DNA from: an uncultured Pseudomonadota bacterium | GTDB lineage: Bacteria; Myxococcota_A; Bradymonadia; Bradymonadales; GCA-2716585 | Assembly (NCBI GenBank): GCA_937123825.1 | Contig: CAKZKQ010000033.1 | Location: 1 to 56,696 of the forward strand | Length of the DNA stretch: 56,696 bases | Reading direction: 5' to 3' | In this document: in pieces, positions 10,048 through 18,465 of the stretch | Layout of the letters: each line of letters starts with the position of its first letter | How positions within the stretch are numbered: the stretch's first letter is position 1 | Program-made: the position numbers and the translations under genes | Notes under the pieces: generated by a model | Database searches by the model: none | The model's input: the letters and a program-made list of their open reading frames with translations, nothing else | Told to the model about the DNA's origin: nothing

Positions 10048-11061
10048 TCAGCAGCAACCACCAGTGGGCACCGCCATCTGCACATCGTCACCAGACGACG
10101 CCGACGCACCCGGGCTGCAATCGAAGATCCCCATGTGGAACATCTCTGGGCTGACCGCAAAGTGCGGCGCGAAGCGCGACTGCTGGATCATGTCCGCCGT
10201 GTTCTTGCACACCCGCACAGGCTCGCCAGCCTTAAAGGGGTGGCCCAGGTCCAGCAGGAAGCTGTCCTTGTGATCGGCCATCGTGCCCTTGTAGACCGCC
10301 ACCTGACCGTAGTCCTCGCACTGGTCTTCCAGATCAATCTTGAAGCCGCGCAAGGTCGCCGACGTAAAGCGGATGCCCTCGATGGTGTCGTTGAGCAAAC
10401 GGCTCGACACCGTGCGCACATCCTCAAAGCCGGCGCGACGCATGGTCCGCGTCAAATCACCGCTGTAGGCCGCGCCCGTCAAGCACTCAGAGTACAGGCG
10501 CTTGTCCGAGGCCAGCCGCGCCGGAATCCGACGGTCGGCGATGATGTCCGCAATGTAGAACTCGCCGCCGGGCTTGAGCACGCGCCAGATCTCCTTAAAG
10601 ACCTTCTCCTTGTGCTCCGAGAGGTTGATGACGCAGTTGGAAATCACCACATCCACCGTGCCCGACTCCACGGGGATCTCTTCGATCCGACCCTTGACGA
10701 ACTCCACGTTGGAATTCTTAAAGCCGATGTTGGCCATGATGGGGTCGACGTTACGGCGAGCAACCTCAAGCTGCTCGTCGGTCATGTCCACGCCGATGAC
10801 TTTGCCTTGAGGGCCCACAAGCTGAGCCGCAATAAAGACGTCGATCCCCGCGCCGCAACCCAGGTCCAGGACCGTGCATCCAGAGAGCATCGCAGGAATG
10901 GGGCTGCCACAACCGTAGCGCTTGGATTTGACCTCATCGGTGATCGGCCCCAGCAGAGACAGATCGTAATCCGCCACACAACAGGCATCAAAAATCAGGT
11001 CTTCGGTCTTCTGGACCTCTTTGCCGTAAAACTCGGACACGAACTCGCTGGTCTGACTCAT
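10048..11061 (-). CDS. arsM: Arsenite S-adenosylmethionine methyltransferase
   Basis: A 337-residue cytosolic Rossmann methyltransferase that transfers methyl groups from SAM to As(III). The SAM-binding motif D-L-G-C-G-A-G is at residues 66-72. The arsenic-binding cysteines expected of ArsM are all present: C27/C28, C51, C143 (S-N-C-V-I-N-L) and C193 (S-E-C-L-T-G-A). The spacing of the last two (50 residues) is as in algal CmArsM. The protein ends with a vicinal Gly-Gly-Cys-Cys, common in bacterial homologues. I chose the second ATG (11061) because AAGGAG lies 10 nt upstream of it but only 1 nt before the alternative ATG at 11070. No arsR, arsB or arsC is adjacent. The next gene is the UPF0104-type membrane protein. 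Confidence 0.88.
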   Translation of the reverse strand: MSQTSEFVSEFYGKEVQKTEDLIFDACCVADYDLSLLGPITDEVKSKRYGCGSPIPAMLSGCTVLDLGCGAGIDVFIAAQLVGPQGKVIGVDMTDEQLEVARRNVDPIMANIGFKNSNVEFVKGRIEEIPVESGTVDVVISNCVINLSEHKEKVFKEIWRVLKPGGEFYIADIIADRRIPARLASDKRLYSECLTGAAYSGDLTRTMRRAGFEDVRTVSSRLLNDTIEGIRFTSATLRGFKIDLEDQCEDYGQVAVYKGTMADHKDSFLLDLGHPFKAGEPVRVCKNTADMIQQSRFAPHFAVSPEMFHMGIFDCSPGASASSGDDVQMAVPTGGCC

Positions 11062-11469
11062 CTCTCGCATGCTCCTTGGGGCGGTGCTGCGCCATCACCA
11101 GGGGGACGGCCACGGACAGCAAACGCATTGTGTTGCCCACAGAACGACCCACCCATGCACACTATGCCCTGGACCACAAATCCAGAACCATCACCTGCAC
11201 GCGCGGCGCTCAATGCGCACTCTAACAGAATCCATATCAGAAGCCATCCGATAATTCGAGACCGGACGGCGGCGCCTTCATCGCGCTGACTTCCAAACAC
11301 ACAGCCGCGCACCAAACCATGGGCAGACACACAGCCACACCTGTGGTCCTTCTTGCCTGCCAGACGTTTCACCCCAAAGCGCGCAAGAACCACAAAAGCC
11401 CCGACTTGCACAGCAAATCAGGGCTCGTAAACTCACCGGGTGCGCAAGCTCAACGCTGGCGCGCTCCCA
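11062..11469. other. Intergenic region upstream of arsM
   Basis: About 400 bp between the arsM start and the UDP-sugar dehydrogenase stop. It holds the dehydrogenase terminator (11397-11425) and presumably the arsM promoter. I could not identify a convincing -35/-10 pair or an ArsR-type operator. No gene or RNA was recognised. Confidence 0.5.
11397..11425 (-). terminator. Intrinsic terminator after UDP-sugar dehydrogenase
   Basis: Minus-strand RNA would form an 8-bp stem, AGCCCUGA with UCGGGGCU (one U-G wobble), with an inner UUGC/GCAA extension. It is followed by UUUUGUGG. It lies about 45 bp beyond the stop at 11470. The wobble pair is a mismatch if read from the plus strand, which supports minus-strand function. 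Confidence 0.75.
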
Positions 11470-12777
11470 TCACAGGCGAACCACGTTGGACGCCACCACG
11501 TCGGCCTTGCCGGTGGCGTTGCGGGTATCGACGACCAGATCGCTGGCCGACACCACGCGGGCGTAGTCAAAGTCGGTGTGATCGGTGACGATCACCACCG
11601 CGTCATAGCCACCGAGCGCCTCATCGTCGGCCGCCACCGAGGTGTAGGTGTCGTCGCCGATGCGCAGGCTGGCCACGTAGGGGTCGTGGTACGACACCTC
11701 GGCGCCCTTCTCGGCCAAAAGCTCAATGACGTCCAGCGCGGGCGACTCGCGCACATCGTCGATGTCGCGCTTGTAGGCCACACCCAGGACCAGGAGCTTG
11801 CTGCCGTTGATGCACTTGCGCCGGTCGTTGAGCGCCTCACCGACCATCCCCACCACGTAGTTGGGCATGGCGCTGTTGATCTCGCCGGCAAGCTCAATAA
11901 AACGCGCGTTGTACTTGAGCGTCTTGAGCTTCCAACTCAGGTAGTGCGGGTCGACCGGGATGCAGTGACCGCCCAGGCCAGGGCCGGGGTAGAACGGCAT
12001 GAAGCCAAAGGGCTTGGTCGCCGCCGCGCCAATCACCTCCCAGGTGTCCAGACCCAGCTTGTGGCACATGATCGCCACTTCGTTGACCAGGCCAATGTTG
12101 ACCGCGCGGAAGGTGTTCTCCAGCAGCTTGACCATCTCGGCGCAGTCGCACGACGTCACCGGCACCAGGTGCTTGATGATGTGGCCGTAGGCCGCCATCG
12201 TGGCCTGGTTGCACTGCTCGGTCATACCGCCGACGATCTTGGGCGTGTTGTGGGTCTGGTAGACCTTGTTGCCCGGATCAACGCGCTCAGGGCTGAAGGC
12301 AATCAGCAAATCTTCGCCGATCTTCAGGTCCGTCTGCTCCAAAAAGGGCACGAAGACCTCACGGGTGAAGCCCGGATAGGTGGTCGACTCCAGCACCACC
12401 AGCGTGTCTTTGGTCAAGACCGGCACGATGGCCTTGGCCACGGACATGATCATCGACACGTCCGGGTCTTTGGTCTTGTTCAGCGGTGTCGGCACGCAGA
12501 CGCACACCACGTCGCACTGGGCGATGACGTCAAACTGCGCCACCCCCCTGAGCGTCCCAGCGGCCACCAGCGGCCCAAGGCGCTCGGTGGGGATGTCAGG
12601 GATGTAGCTCTTGCCTTCGTTGAGTTGGGCGATCTTGTCCGTGGCGATGTCCACACCGACCACGTTGATGCCCGCCTCAGCAAACTCAACGGCCAGCGGC
12701 AAGCCCACGTAACCCATACCCACAACAGCAGCCTTGAACTGGCCACTCTTCAAACGATCCAGGAACTCTTGATTCAT
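11470..12777 (-). CDS. UDP-N-acetylhexosamine 6-dehydrogenase (nucleotide sugar dehydrogenase)
   Basis: A 435-residue cytosolic NAD-dependent enzyme that oxidises C6 of a UDP-HexNAc to the uronic acid, a precursor for surface polysaccharide. The N-terminal Rossmann motif is V-V-G-M-G-Y-V-G-L-P (from about residue 17). The F-S-P-E-R-V-D-P-G-N motif and the catalytic Cys272 in G-L-G-G-H-C-I-P-V-D-P are present. The central K-P-F-G-F-M-P-F-Y-P-G motif favours the WbpA (UDP-GlcNAc) type over UDP-glucose dehydrogenase. The ATG at 12777 (MNQEFLDRLK) fits the family N-terminus. Upstream in-frame codons encode a Cys/Thr-rich stretch that looks non-coding. It stands alone, without neighbouring glycan genes, and has its own terminator. 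Exact substrate is inferred. Confidence 0.88.
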   Translation of the reverse strand: MNQEFLDRLKSGQFKAAVVGMGYVGLPLAVEFAEAGINVVGVDIATDKIAQLNEGKSYIPDIPTERLGPLVAAGTLRGVAQFDVIAQCDVVCVCVPTPLNKTKDPDVSMIMSVAKAIVPVLTKDTLVVLESTTYPGFTREVFVPFLEQTDLKIGEDLLIAFSPERVDPGNKVYQTHNTPKIVGGMTEQCNQATMAAYGHIIKHLVPVTSCDCAEMVKLLENTFRAVNIGLVNEVAIMCHKLGLDTWEVIGAAATKPFGFMPFYPGPGLGGHCIPVDPHYLSWKLKTLKYNARFIELAGEINSAMPNYVVGMVGEALNDRRKCINGSKLLVLGVAYKRDIDDVRESPALDVIELLAEKGAEVSYHDPYVASLRIGDDTYTSVAADDEALGGYDAVVIVTDHTDFDYARVVSASDLVVDTRNATGKADVVASNVVRL

Positions 12778-13006
12778 CTTGTCTTTGGTCCGGTGTTGCT
12801 TTGTGGTGCGCGCACATTGGCACGCGCACACGTTCGGCCCCGAGGTTGGCGCACACAACCTAATCCAGCCGCCGCCCGCACACAAGACCTCACTGCACAA
12901 TTACAGTGAGATCCGACGAGTCGTGCCAGAAAAATCCACACACAACCGCCCCGCACAGTGCCTCACCAAGGCCCCGCGCAGGCGGTCTATGGCCTGCCTC
13001 AGCAAC

Positions 13007-14710
13007 TCAATCCAGCTCGTCGCGCAAGCGGGCTTTGAGGCGACTGAGATCGTCTTCGATCTCCATGTCCTGAAATCTTCCATCGCTTTTGCCGCCGTCG
13101 GGGCGACTGGCAGGACCCGCGCTGGGAGGCTCGGGGGCCCGGCCCACGGGCGCAGAGCCCCCGCGCACCCGCGCCTTGAGCTTGTCTTTCTGCAACCTCA
13201 CGCTGGTCAACTGCTGATCGGCCGACTCTGCCTGGGACAACGCCCGGCGAAGCAGGCGCTCGGCCTCGACGGCCAGATCGTTCTCGTTCCACTGGGTGGC
13301 CAGATCGCGGCGCTTGCTCCAGCGCTCCTGCTCACGGCGAGCCTCTTCAAGCTGGCGCTCCAGCTTGCGCTCCTGGACGATGAGCGCGGCGAGCTGGTCT
13401 TTGGCCTCGGCGGCCGAGAGGCGCGAGGCGGGCGCGGGGCTCCACTGAGGCTGTTTGGGGGCCGAAGGGCGCAGGCTCTCAAATGGTCCACCAGACGGGG
13501 CAGGCTCGGGCGCTGGGGGCCGAGCGCCGCCTTCGGGTTTGGAAGCGCCGATGAGTTCAAAGGGGCCTTTGATGGTCGGGCCCTGCTCTTCTTCGGGCGG
13601 CGAGGGCGCGACGGCCAACTCGGCGCGACGCTCCAGGACCAGCATCAGGGCGTCGGCGACCTCTTGGGTGCCGGTGCGGCGCCCCACTTTGGCCGAGGCC
13701 TCAGCCATGGCTTCAAGCTTTTCGGGCCGCACCGCCAGTTCGACCTCGGCACCCAGGCGCAGCACGTCGCGCACGTGGAGCGCGGCCCCTTGAGAGACCA
13801 GGAAGTCACACTGGGTGGTCACAGGGCCGGGGTCTCCGATCAACAAGAGCGGCCTATCGAGCGCCAATGCTCCGACGACCGCCTCGTCTTTGGGATCGGT
13901 GATGACAAGCTGGGCCACAGAGATGAAGTCATGGACGTTGGGCACCGCCCCCAGGAGCCTGGCCGGCAGGCCGTGGGTTCGGGTGGCGCGGCGAAGCATC
14001 TCGGCCGTCTCGGCGTCATCGCCCACATAAAAGATGGGCTGCCAGGGGCGATCGACCAGGCTGAACTGAAAGACCATCCGGTCCAGATCCGCCACATCAA
14101 AGCCCTGACACAGCACAAAGGCCAGCGCACCGTCGTCGGTGTTGAGGCCAAAGTCCTGGCGCAGCGCCTGGGCGTCGGGGGCTTCGGCGTAGGTCCGCGC
14201 GATGGCCGGCCCCGCCACAAAGATGCGCTCGGGCGCCACGCCCGCGTCCTGCAAAGGCGCGCGCAGACCATCATGAGGGATCACAAAGGCATGCACGGCG
14301 CCCTGAAGCCAGGCCGCGCCCAGGTTGTAATCGGGCAGCAGCGCCACCCGCAGCGCGTCGTCACCCACCGCCTTGCCAAGCAGATCGGTGCCTTTGAGGA
14401 GCTTGGGTGAGGTGAAGGCGATGATGTCGGGCGCGCCGCGCTCGATGGCTTCGGTCAGCGCCTGGGGACGTTGGGAGCCTTCTTCGTCGTCCGACGGCTC
14501 ATCGTCCTCGTCACCGCGACGGAAGATGTCTTTGATGCTGTCGAGCAGTTGGCCGCCGCGCTGGCGCACGACGCGCTCAAAGGCGTCGGACAAGTCCAAC
14601 CGTTCGACGACGGCGTTGCGCTCTTCCAGTGCGCCCTGGAGCGCGGCGACAGCCTGAGCGTGCGCGTCGGCGATGAGCCAGACTCGTACAGATGGCGTTT
14701 CTTCAGCCAT
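13007..14710 (-). CDS. MurG/MGDG-synthase-like glycosyltransferase domain fused to a PspA/IM30-like coiled coil
   Basis: A 567-residue protein starting at ATG 14710 (MAEETPSVRV) with GGGAGG just upstream; earlier in-frame codons look non-coding. Residues 8 to about 345 resemble the two Rossmann-like halves of MurG/MGDG synthase-type GT-B enzymes. The second half carries F-Y-V-G-D-D, A-V-P-N-V-H-D-F-I and a P-L-L-L-I-G-D-P-G-P segment where the donor-site loop would lie. An acidic insert sits near residues 68-80 and a Pro-rich linker near 355-425. Residues about 425-515 are a long helix pair with the PspA/IM30 pattern: L-I-x-x-E-R-K-L-E, E-A-R-R-E-Q-E-R-W, then n-D-L-A-x-E-A. The C-terminus is charged. 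No TM segment or signal peptide. The combination suggests a membrane-surface enzyme or sensor; catalytic activity is unproven. Confidence 0.65.
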   Translation of the reverse strand: MAEETPSVRVWLIADAHAQAVAALQGALEERNAVVERLDLSDAFERVVRQRGGQLLDSIKDIFRRGDEDDEPSDDEEGSQRPQALTEAIERGAPDIIAFTSPKLLKGTDLLGKAVGDDALRVALLPDYNLGAAWLQGAVHAFVIPHDGLRAPLQDAGVAPERIFVAGPAIARTYAEAPDAQALRQDFGLNTDDGALAFVLCQGFDVADLDRMVFQFSLVDRPWQPIFYVGDDAETAEMLRRATRTHGLPARLLGAVPNVHDFISVAQLVITDPKDEAVVGALALDRPLLLIGDPGPVTTQCDFLVSQGAALHVRDVLRLGAEVELAVRPEKLEAMAEASAKVGRRTGTQEVADALMLVLERRAELAVAPSPPEEEQGPTIKGPFELIGASKPEGGARPPAPEPAPSGGPFESLRPSAPKQPQWSPAPASRLSAAEAKDQLAALIVQERKLERQLEEARREQERWSKRRDLATQWNENDLAVEAERLLRRALSQAESADQQLTSVRLQKDKLKARVRGGSAPVGRAPEPPSAGPASRPDGGKSDGRFQDMEIEDDLSRLKARLRDELD

Positions 14711-15085
14711 GTCCCTCCCCTGATGAAGCAGATGAAACAAGTGTTCTGGACCAGTTCTCGTCCCGGTTCTGTTGATGTTTGTGGACCGAGCCCGGTGGTG
14801 ACGATAACGAGACAAGATCGCTTTTGACAACTGAGCGCGTACTGGAAGCACACGCGAGGGTGTCGGGAGCGATCTTGGCCGTTGTCGGCCCACCGGCGAC
14901 GGGAGCAAACCTCAACAGAACTGATCTAGACGGCGCTCGGTCTGGTTGTGTGTTGGGCCAAACTGGGCTTGCGCACAGCATACCTCAGCCAACACCTGAC
15001 ACCCAATGTCCTGGGCAAATCTGTGCACACAACCGCCAGCGGCAAAGACCATTGCGACAAAACATGGACCCAAACCGCCGGCCCG
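14711..15085. other. Intergenic region upstream of the GT-PspA fusion gene
   Basis: About 375 bp. It contains the ribosome-binding site of the fusion gene and presumably its promoter. No clear promoter boxes, repeats or RNA gene were seen. Confidence 0.45.
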
Positions 15086-16858
15086 TCACAGGCCGCCGTC
15101 GAGCGACACACTTTGCCCAGGGGCAGGCAAGGCAAACGGACGCGTCTCAAAGTTGAACAACCCCGGCCCTGGCACCACCGCCAACCAGCGCAAACCGGGG
15201 TCCTCAAGCGGGACCTTGAAGTGAAAGGCCGCGCGGGCAGGCCGCCCGTCGGGGGTGACGTCAAGGATCTCGACGCTCAAATCGGGCAGCTCGACCGTCT
15301 GCCCGCTGACAAAAGCCCGCTCGACGCGCCTGTGGATCCGGTCCAGCCCCAGCGCCATAAAACCGCCCTGCGGCACGATCTCCAGGGTGTCCTCATCCAC
15401 GCGCGTGATCTTGGAAGGGGTCATCATCGACGTCAAAATGACAGCGCGTCTGGGCACCGCGGCCAGGCCGTCAGCCTGACGCATCAAGGTGGTGTAGTGG
15501 AGCCGATGAAAGGTCCCAGAGACGTAGACAAAGGTCTGCTGGGGCACGCGCGCATCGCTGGGATCTTGCTCATAACCCACCGTGTTGGGCCGGAAGTTCA
15601 TCCCCAGCGTGGCCGCACGCCCAAGACCAAAGAGCGCGCTGACCGGCAAGTAAAACACCAGCAGCGCCACCCGCACCCTCTTTGACCACGCCCCCAACCC
15701 CACAGGTTGCTTCGCCGCCACAAGCCCCAACAGCCCCGCCGAACCCAACCCCCCAAAAAAGGCCAGCCGATCCATCGGGACGGTCGCGCAAAACGGCAAG
15801 AGCGACAACACCATGCCCAGAGCCCAGAACCTGGCCATGGGCTCATCCCGCAGCAGCGGCCACATCGCCGCAGCCAGCGCCGTGATGAGCACCACCGCAA
15901 CCCCAACGATGGTGATGTGGGCGGTGGGCGGCACCACCGACCAGAAATCCAGCGGGGCCGGCGACCAACGCCCCAGAAGCAACACCGGCAGGTGCATCGC
16001 CTCGGCCCGCACAAAATCAAGAAGATCGGTGCTTGGATCGTGGTAGATGCTGGTCCACCGGGCCCCAAAGCCTGCGCGCACGTAGAGCCACCGCCAGATC
16101 GCCACCACCACGCCATAAGGCAGCAGCGCCCCCAGGCGCTCCTTCCACAGCGCCCGATCGATGCAAACGTGCCAGGCCGCCACATAACCCAGCGCCCCCA
16201 GCGCCGCCTCCCCTGCCAGCAGCCCCACGATCAGCGCAAACACAGCCCCCAACGCAAAGCGAGACTCGCCGCGCTGCCTCCAGGCAAGGTGGGCGCCGAT
16301 GAGCACACCGCCAAAGACAAAGGCGATCAGCGTGTTGCGGCCCGCCAACCAGCCAACCGTCATGATGTGAGGCGTGGCCACAGCAAAAGCCAACGCCGCC
16401 ACCACAGGCTGAACCCCCCTGCCCTGGGCGCCTTCATGCAGGCGCCTGAACAAGACCGCCGCGACCACCACCGTCAGCCCGTACCACAGGACACTGTGCA
16501 GGTGCTGAAGCGCGGGGCTGTGGGGCCACAGAAAGTAGTCGAGGTGATGGGTCAGGGCCGAGAGCGGACGAAAGAAGGTCATCTTCATCTCGGGATCGGC
16601 CCACCAGGGGTGGTGTCCAGCGGCCAGGAGCCCGGCGTTGAGGTCTTCTCGGCCAAAGGTGTAGAGGTCCCACCAGGGCGCTGGGCTCCATGGAGATTCG
16701 AGGCCAAGCAGCTTGGCGCGGGTCAGCGCGTCATCCATGAAGAGGCCCGCGGTCATGGTCGGCGCGGTCATGAGGACGGCACACAAGACAGGAAACGCCA
16801 TGGTGCGCGGCAAGCGCTCAAGGAGGCTTGCCTTGGTCGGGTGCTGTGGCGAGGACAT
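15086..16858 (-). CDS. Polytopic GT-C-like membrane protein
   Basis: A 590-residue protein with about ten hydrophobic segments from residue 20 to about 400 and a soluble C-terminal domain of about 170 residues with beta-strand character. Between the first two segments it has a F-M-D-D-A acidic motif and F-F-R-P-L-S-A-L-T-H-H. This resembles the RPL-plus-acidic pattern of GT-C glycosyltransferases (PMT/TMTC-like), which transfer sugar from lipid-linked donors on the outer face of the membrane. Assignment to a specific family is uncertain. The start is ambiguous: ATG at 16858 is chosen, a GTG at 16912 and an ATG at 16801 are alternatives, and none has a strong ribosome-binding site. It lies downstream of the receiver-protein gene and could be a separate unit. 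Confidence 0.6.
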   Translation of the reverse strand: MSSPQHPTKASLLERLPRTMAFPVLCAVLMTAPTMTAGLFMDDALTRAKLLGLESPWSPAPWWDLYTFGREDLNAGLLAAGHHPWWADPEMKMTFFRPLSALTHHLDYFLWPHSPALQHLHSVLWYGLTVVVAAVLFRRLHEGAQGRGVQPVVAALAFAVATPHIMTVGWLAGRNTLIAFVFGGVLIGAHLAWRQRGESRFALGAVFALIVGLLAGEAALGALGYVAAWHVCIDRALWKERLGALLPYGVVVAIWRWLYVRAGFGARWTSIYHDPSTDLLDFVRAEAMHLPVLLLGRWSPAPLDFWSVVPPTAHITIVGVAVVLITALAAAMWPLLRDEPMARFWALGMVLSLLPFCATVPMDRLAFFGGLGSAGLLGLVAAKQPVGLGAWSKRVRVALLVFYLPVSALFGLGRAATLGMNFRPNTVGYEQDPSDARVPQQTFVYVSGTFHRLHYTTLMRQADGLAAVPRRAVILTSMMTPSKITRVDEDTLEIVPQGGFMALGLDRIHRRVERAFVSGQTVELPDLSVEILDVTPDGRPARAAFHFKVPLEDPGLRWLAVVPGPGLFNFETRPFALPAPGQSVSLDGGL

Positions 16859-17074
16859 GGGCCGCGTGCTCGGGCTGAAGGAGGTTCGTGGAGGGGCGTC
16901 ACAGCGACACACGGCGCAAAAACGACAGGATGACGCCCAGAATCAGCGGACGTCTCCATTGGACATGGTCTGGGGGGGATTTTTCAAGGGAGGCACGGTG
17001 CCAAGGCCCAAGATAAGGCCTCTTAGAGCGGCTTTTGCGGCGCGCAGACACAGGGAGCAAGGGGGGATGGGACC

Positions 17075-17650
17075 TCAAAAGAAGTCGTCGTCGAGGCCAA
17101 ACTCTTCGTCGTCGTCATCATCGGAGAGCTCAAAGGCGTCGACGTCCAGGTCGACCGCTTCGGCAAACCCAAGCTCGACCACTTCTTCATCGTCGTCGTC
17201 ATCATCGAGCGCCAACGCGCCCACCGGCACCACGTCCTCTTCATCTTCGAGGTCTTCGCCTTCGTAGAACTTATCCAGGAAAGCACCCACTTCTTTGATG
17301 CCCATCGACTTGCAGTAGTAGCCGTGGATGTCGTGCTCGACGCACAGGTCCTGGAGGGAGTCGGCGTCGAGGTTGGAGAAGAGGACGATGATGAGTTCTT
17401 CAAAGTCGGGCTCGTTGCGCACGGCCTTGAGCAAGGCTTTGGCGTTGAGCCGGTTCATGGTGATGTCCAACAAGAGGATCTCTGGGCGCTCAAAGTCGAG
17501 TTTGGCCAACGCACCGTTGGGGCTCGACATCCGCACCACCTCATAACCCCGCTCTTTGAGAGCGCGATGGGCGTTGATAACATCCAAGACGTTTTCGTCC
17601 AGGATCATCACGCGTCGCGCAGCTTCCTGGGCTAAGGAGGATTGATTCAT
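17075..17650 (-). CDS. CheY-like receiver protein with poly-acidic C-terminal tail
   Basis: A 191-residue cytosolic protein. Residues 12 to about 130 form a response-regulator receiver domain. The acidic pocket is D18/E19, the phospho-acceptor is D62 (L-L-L-D-I-T-M), the switch residue is S92 and the conserved lysine is K114, so it should be phosphorylatable. No DNA-binding or enzymatic output domain follows. Instead residues about 135-191 are almost entirely Asp/Glu with a few hydrophobic residues, including runs of five to six Asp. The ATG at 17650 has a weak AGGGA upstream. It lies 78 bp after the downstream outer-membrane barrel gene, so it may be read from the same promoter. The tail could bind a basic partner. 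No histidine kinase is nearby. Confidence 0.82.
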   Translation of the reverse strand: MNQSSLAQEAARRVMILDENVLDVINAHRALKERGYEVVRMSSPNGALAKLDFERPEILLLDITMNRLNAKALLKAVRNEPDFEELIIVLFSNLDADSLQDLCVEHDIHGYYCKSMGIKEVGAFLDKFYEGEDLEDEEDVVPVGALALDDDDDDEEVVELGFAEAVDLDVDAFELSDDDDDEEFGLDDDFF

Positions 17651-17728
17651 AACAGGATCCCTGTTTTACAAGCGCTCACGCTGTGCCTCTTGCTGCCACG
17701 AGCCCTTGCTTGTGGCAACACGGCGTCA

Positions 17729-18451
17729 TCACCGGGAAATGGGCACCTCGCCGGGGAAGAAGAAGGACACCCCCAAACCGACGGCAAAGTTGTTGCGCAG
17801 CTCGGTGGTTGGATCCAGAGCACCTTCCTGAATGTCGGCGCTGGAGAAGAGGTAATCGCGGAAGTCCACCGTGACCGCGACACTGTCGGCCACAAAGAGG
17901 CGGAATCCGACGCCCAACATCGCGCCGGGCTTGAAGCCGCTGAGCTTCTCGTCGTCGATGGCGCCCTCGGCCCCCAGCAATCCACCGCCAAAGCCCGCCA
18001 GCAAGTGCAGGTCATAATCGGCGATGATGTTTCCAAAGAGGGCCAGCTTGCCAAAAATGGGCACGTACGAGATGTGCGCGGCAAAGAGCGCGGTCGTGGT
18101 GGTGAAGGCCAGGCCGTCGGTCCCCACCGTCCCCTCAATCTGATCCAGAAGATCAGTGTTGAGCTTCACGGCGCCAAAGTATCCGCCCACCCCCAGACCA
18201 AACTTGTTGGTCAGGTAGTAGTTCAGATCCAGGCCCGCCATGATGTTGCGCTTGAACGAGTCGTTGAGCGTGGCCCCGATGCGGGGCTGAAGCTCAAAGC
18301 GGCTTGAGCGGTAGAGGAGCTGCCGACGCACGATCGGACCTTCCTCAAGACTGGCGCGGCGTTGTGCGCTGGCCTCAGACGGGCTCAACACGCCAAGGGC
18401 GCCCAGGATGCACAGGGCGGCGACCAGCGGTGCCAACCATCGCTTCATCAT
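17729..18451 (-). CDS. Outer-membrane beta-barrel protein, myxobacterial OMP family (copy 2)
   Basis: A 240-residue exported protein with an N-terminal signal peptide, cleaved near A-S-A-Q (residues 27-30). The rest alternates polar and hydrophobic residues in amphipathic strands and ends in a strand, as in outer-membrane barrels. The family-like segment S-Y-V-P-I-F-G-K-L-A-L-F-G near residue 130 matches its upstream neighbour's G-Y-V-P-L-Y-G-K-F-A-I-F. Together these suggest the outer membrane beta-barrel family seen in Myxococcota (OMP_myx_plus type). GGAGG precedes the first of two adjacent ATGs by 6 nt. It follows the paralogue by 14 bp, so the two form an operon. Function unknown. Confidence 0.78.
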   Translation of the reverse strand: MMKRWLAPLVAALCILGALGVLSPSEASAQRRASLEEGPIVRRQLLYRSSRFELQPRIGATLNDSFKRNIMAGLDLNYYLTNKFGLGVGGYFGAVKLNTDLLDQIEGTVGTDGLAFTTTTALFAAHISYVPIFGKLALFGNIIADYDLHLLAGFGGGLLGAEGAIDDEKLSGFKPGAMLGVGFRLFVADSVAVTVDFRDYLFSSADIQEGALDPTTELRNNFAVGLGVSFFFPGEVPISR

Positions 18452-18465
18452 TGATCCCCTCCCCT

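Noticed and set aside
11470..12900. Longer N-terminus for the UDP-sugar dehydrogenase (start at 12900)
   Set aside because: The extra 41 residues are Cys/Thr-rich and unlike the family; MNQEFLDRLK at 12777 gives the normal N-terminus.
17694..17717. TGCCAC/GTGGCA inverted repeat between the receiver and barrel genes
   Set aside because: Six-bp arms, 12-nt loop and no U-tract; too weak to call a terminator or operator.
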